A stretch of DNA of 6,213 nt. Source: an uncultured Clostridia bacterium (GTDB taxonomy: Bacteria; Bacillota; Clostridia; TANB77; CAG-508). The notes beneath the pieces are model-generated. The model searched no databases. It worked only from the letters and a program-made list of their open reading frames with translations, and was not told where the DNA came from. The position numbers and the translations under genes were made by a program. The stretch is from contig CANRQH010000078.1 in assembly GCA_947632745.1 (NCBI GenBank), positions 1-6,213 on the forward strand, given 5' to 3'. Below are positions 4,981 to 6,213 of this stretch, piece after piece; position 1 is the stretch's first letter, and every line of letters begins with the position of its first letter.

Positions 4981-5155
4981 GGAAAGTGATGTGTAATAAA
5001 ATTAAAATAAGTAGGCGAGCCCCGATGTTCCAATTCGAATTAGAAGAAGCATTGTTCAAGTTCCAATAGAACAACCCTGCATTCGCACCGTTGTTAACGT
5101 TACCGCCCACGTGAGCGAAAAAAACAAAAACTGAACCATAACACCGGGATCGCAC
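4970..5155 (-). ncRNA. DGR template repeat (TR) region
   Basis: Read on the minus strand this stretch encodes, without being a gene itself, the C-terminal sequence of a DGR target. Its core (5107-5012) reads GGNVNNGANAGLFYW, then NLNNASSNSNWNIGARL, the C-type-lectin-like variable-region pattern of DGR target proteins. All ten variable positions are Asn AAC/AAT codons, the unmutagenised state, which marks it as template and not variable repeat. It lies just upstream of the RT, the classical TR position. The exact TR limits cannot be set without the partner repeat, and an in-frame TGA at 4972-4970 is not a problem for a template. The stretch from here to the RT (about 4885-5160) is visibly richer in G and C than its neighbours. 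Its RNA would be reverse transcribed with A-specific errors and replace the variable repeat. Confidence 0.88.
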
Positions 5156-5175
5156 ACACCAAATCCCCTATGAGC

Positions 5176-5204
5176 ATTATATGTAAATGGTAAAATAATA
5201 TGTA
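5176..5204 (-). promoter_or_regulatory. Possible promoter for the template RNA
   Basis: On the minus strand TATAAT (5181-5176) is perfect, while the hexamer 17 bases upstream (TACATA, 5204-5199) is weak and falls at the IS edge. A start near 5169 would produce an RNA beginning just before the template repeat and running into the RT gene. No ribosome binding site or gene lies between, which suits a non-coding template transcript. Confidence 0.35.
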
Positions 5205-5243
5205 GGAAAATGGCAAAGAAAAATGTCGTTTTTCCTACATATT
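5197..5243. repeat. 14-bp inverted repeat at the left end of the IS
   Basis: AATATGTAGGAAAA (5197-5210) and TTTTCCTACATATT (5230-5243) are perfectly complementary around a 19-base loop. The inner part TGTAGGAAAA starts with TGTA, as IS21-family termini commonly do, and lies 104 bases before the transposase ATG. The hairpin is followed on the plus strand by a T-rich stretch, so it could also stop transcription entering the IS from the left. Confidence 0.6.
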
Positions 5244-5261
5244 TTTTTATCTCAAATTCTA

Positions 5262-5270
5262 TGGTATAAT
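5262..5270 (+). promoter_or_regulatory. Extended -10 promoter of the IS transposase
   Basis: TGGTATAAT combines a perfect -10 (5265-5270) with an upstream TG. The -35 position (about 5242-5247) is only a T-run. Transcription would start near 5277, and AAGGAGGTG at 5288-5296 then precedes ATG 5305. Confidence 0.6.
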
Positions 5271-5304
5271 TCAATTATGTTTACCATAAGGAGGTGAGAT
5301 AAAA

Positions 5305-6213
5305 ATGACCAATGAAGAAATCGAATTAGGAATAGACAATATTTTAAAGGGGGTGATTAGATTGCAAATAAAACCTAATTTCGCACGGTATAGCTAGAGA
5401 AACTGGATGTGATTGGAGAACAGCTAAAAAAAGATATGAACTTCAAAAAAGTATAGAAGAAGGTAAACCTCTACCGTTAAAAGAACATAAATCAATGCTT
5501 GATCCATATACACATATAATTGACTCAAAACTTGAAATAGCTGGTATTACAGCTTCTGCTATTTATCATTTTTTAATTAAAACTACGGATTATGCTGGTA
5601 AATATGGATTAGTAAAAAACTATGTAAAAAAGCACAAGAATTCAAAACCAAAAAAAGCCTATGTTCATGTTCCTAAAGAACCTGGAAAATCTGGACAAGT
5701 AGACTGGAAAGAAGATTTTGTATTAATAAATAAAGCTGGTGAACCTATAAACTTCAACATTTTTCTTTTTACATTACCATTCTCTGAAAAGAAATTTGGA
5801 AAGCTAACTCTTGATAAAAAACAAGATACAGTTATTAATTGCTTGATTTATACTTTTATGTATTTAGATGGTATTCCAAAAGATATTTGGTTTGACAATA
5901 TGCTTACTATTGTCGATGCCTCGAAAATGAACAAACACGATAGAATTAATGATAAAATTAAGCAATTTGCAAAAGATACAGGATTTAATCCGATACCATG
6001 TCGTCCAAGAAGACCTATGAGTAAAGGCTCTGTAGAGGCTTTTGCTAAATTATGCGATAGATTGCTAGCATACAATAATGAATTTGAAACTGTAGAAGAT
6101 TTGGAAGAAATTGTTAATGAATTTAATAAGGATATCAACAATGAAACATCTCAAACTCATAATAGAGTTGTTAATGAGGTTTTTAAATACGAAAAAGAAT
6201 ATTTATTACCTAT
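5305..6213 (+). CDS. istA: IS21-family transposase (IstA), frameshifted near the 5' end, partial
   Basis: From 5372 to the right edge one frame runs open for about 280 codons and encodes an IS21-type DDE transposase. It has an N-terminal HTH (SHGIARETGCDWRTAKKRY), then GKSGQVDWKEDF (first D, codon 5702-5704), IPKDIWFDNMLTIVD (second D, 5894-5896) and PMSKGSVEAFAK (E, 6035-6037), followed by the family tail THNRVVNEVF and the start of a YLLP. That frame has no usable start: TAA lies at 5369 and the first ATG, 5495, would remove the HTH. Good starts exist one frame over: ATG 5305 after AAGGAGGTG, and TTG 5362 after AAGGGGGTG. Both run into TAG at 5395. Removing one base, most simply one C of 5374-5375, joins them. 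The gene continues past the window. Confidence 0.85.

Larger units (their letters stand above)
5201..6213 (+). mobile_element. IS21-family insertion sequence, left part
   Basis: The element probably begins at TGTAGGAAAA (5201) and runs beyond the right edge, so the istB-type ATPase helper gene and the right end are not visible. It contains a promoter and an IstA-type transposase. The left boundary is inferred from the TGTA terminus and the inverted repeat; the target duplication cannot be checked because the right end is missing. It is oriented opposite to the DGR and directly abuts its template region. Confidence 0.75.

Noticed and set aside
4970..5155. The template repeat as a protein-coding gene
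   Set aside because: It opens with a GTG without a ribosome binding site, has all variable positions as Asn and sits in the template position before the RT, so it is better read as non-coding template.
4970..5155. The repeat as the variable repeat of a target gene instead of the template
   Set aside because: A variable repeat would show substitutions at AAY codons and continue upstream as a long coding frame; here all ten are intact and the frame upstream is short and ends at the IS.
5056..5274. Minus-strand frame of 72 codons crossing the IS left end
   Set aside because: Spans the IS boundary and template repeat in the wrong frame for the lectin-like pattern; no ribosome binding site.
5848..6141. 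Minus-strand frame of 97 codons at the right end
   Set aside because: Antisense shadow of the transposase catalytic domain, Ser/Leu-rich, with no ribosome binding site.

Overview
The window is AT-rich, uses the standard code (TGG for Trp, TGA as a stop) and has strong AGGAGG-type ribosome binding sites and compact overlapping genes. This fits a prophage or phage segment in a low-GC Bacillota host, probably Clostridia-like. The host assignment is an inference from composition and gene types only.

The right two thirds, on the minus strand, read as a phage late region. In transcription order there is a diversity-generating retroelement (DGR) with a template repeat (about 5155-4970) followed by its reverse transcriptase (4884-3819). 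Next come a tail-assembly-chaperone-like protein (3859-3344), a small one-TM phage protein (3328-3020), a holin (3002-2748), a 30-residue acidic protein (2651-2559) and an N-acetylmuramoyl-L-alanine amidase with an SH3-like domain and two CW_7 repeats (2559-1468). The RT carries all catalytic motifs, including YMDD and the DGR-type motif 4 LPIGNYTSQ, but one extra base at 4326 splits it into two frames. The template repeat keeps all ten Asn AAY codons. Its expected partner, a target gene ending in a variable repeat, is not in the window.

Immediately upstream of the template repeat lies the left end of an IS21-family insertion sequence (5201 to the right edge, plus strand). It has an extended -10 promoter and an IstA transposase with intact D, D and E residues, also with an apparent frameshift near its 5' end. 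The IS lies where the target gene or an avd gene would normally sit.

The left third holds small regulatory genes. A divergent promoter region (about 683-814) separates a 61-residue minus-strand gene from a plus-strand pair: an XRE-type HTH protein overlapping a standalone MutS domain I protein. The pair converges on the amidase at a terminator (1429-1456). Small MutS-like proteins are, from memory of DGR surveys, one of the recurrent DGR accessory classes, so this pair may belong to the DGR. Further left are a run of A/T tracts phased at 10 bp (about 425-490), a perfect 12-bp palindrome at a putative promoter start, a 46-residue minus-strand gene and a stem-loop at 73-116.

Taken together, the window looks like a prophage tail-tip and lysis region carrying a DGR for tail-protein diversification, now separated from its target by an IS and possibly inactive because of the RT frameshift, unless that frameshift is a sequencing error.
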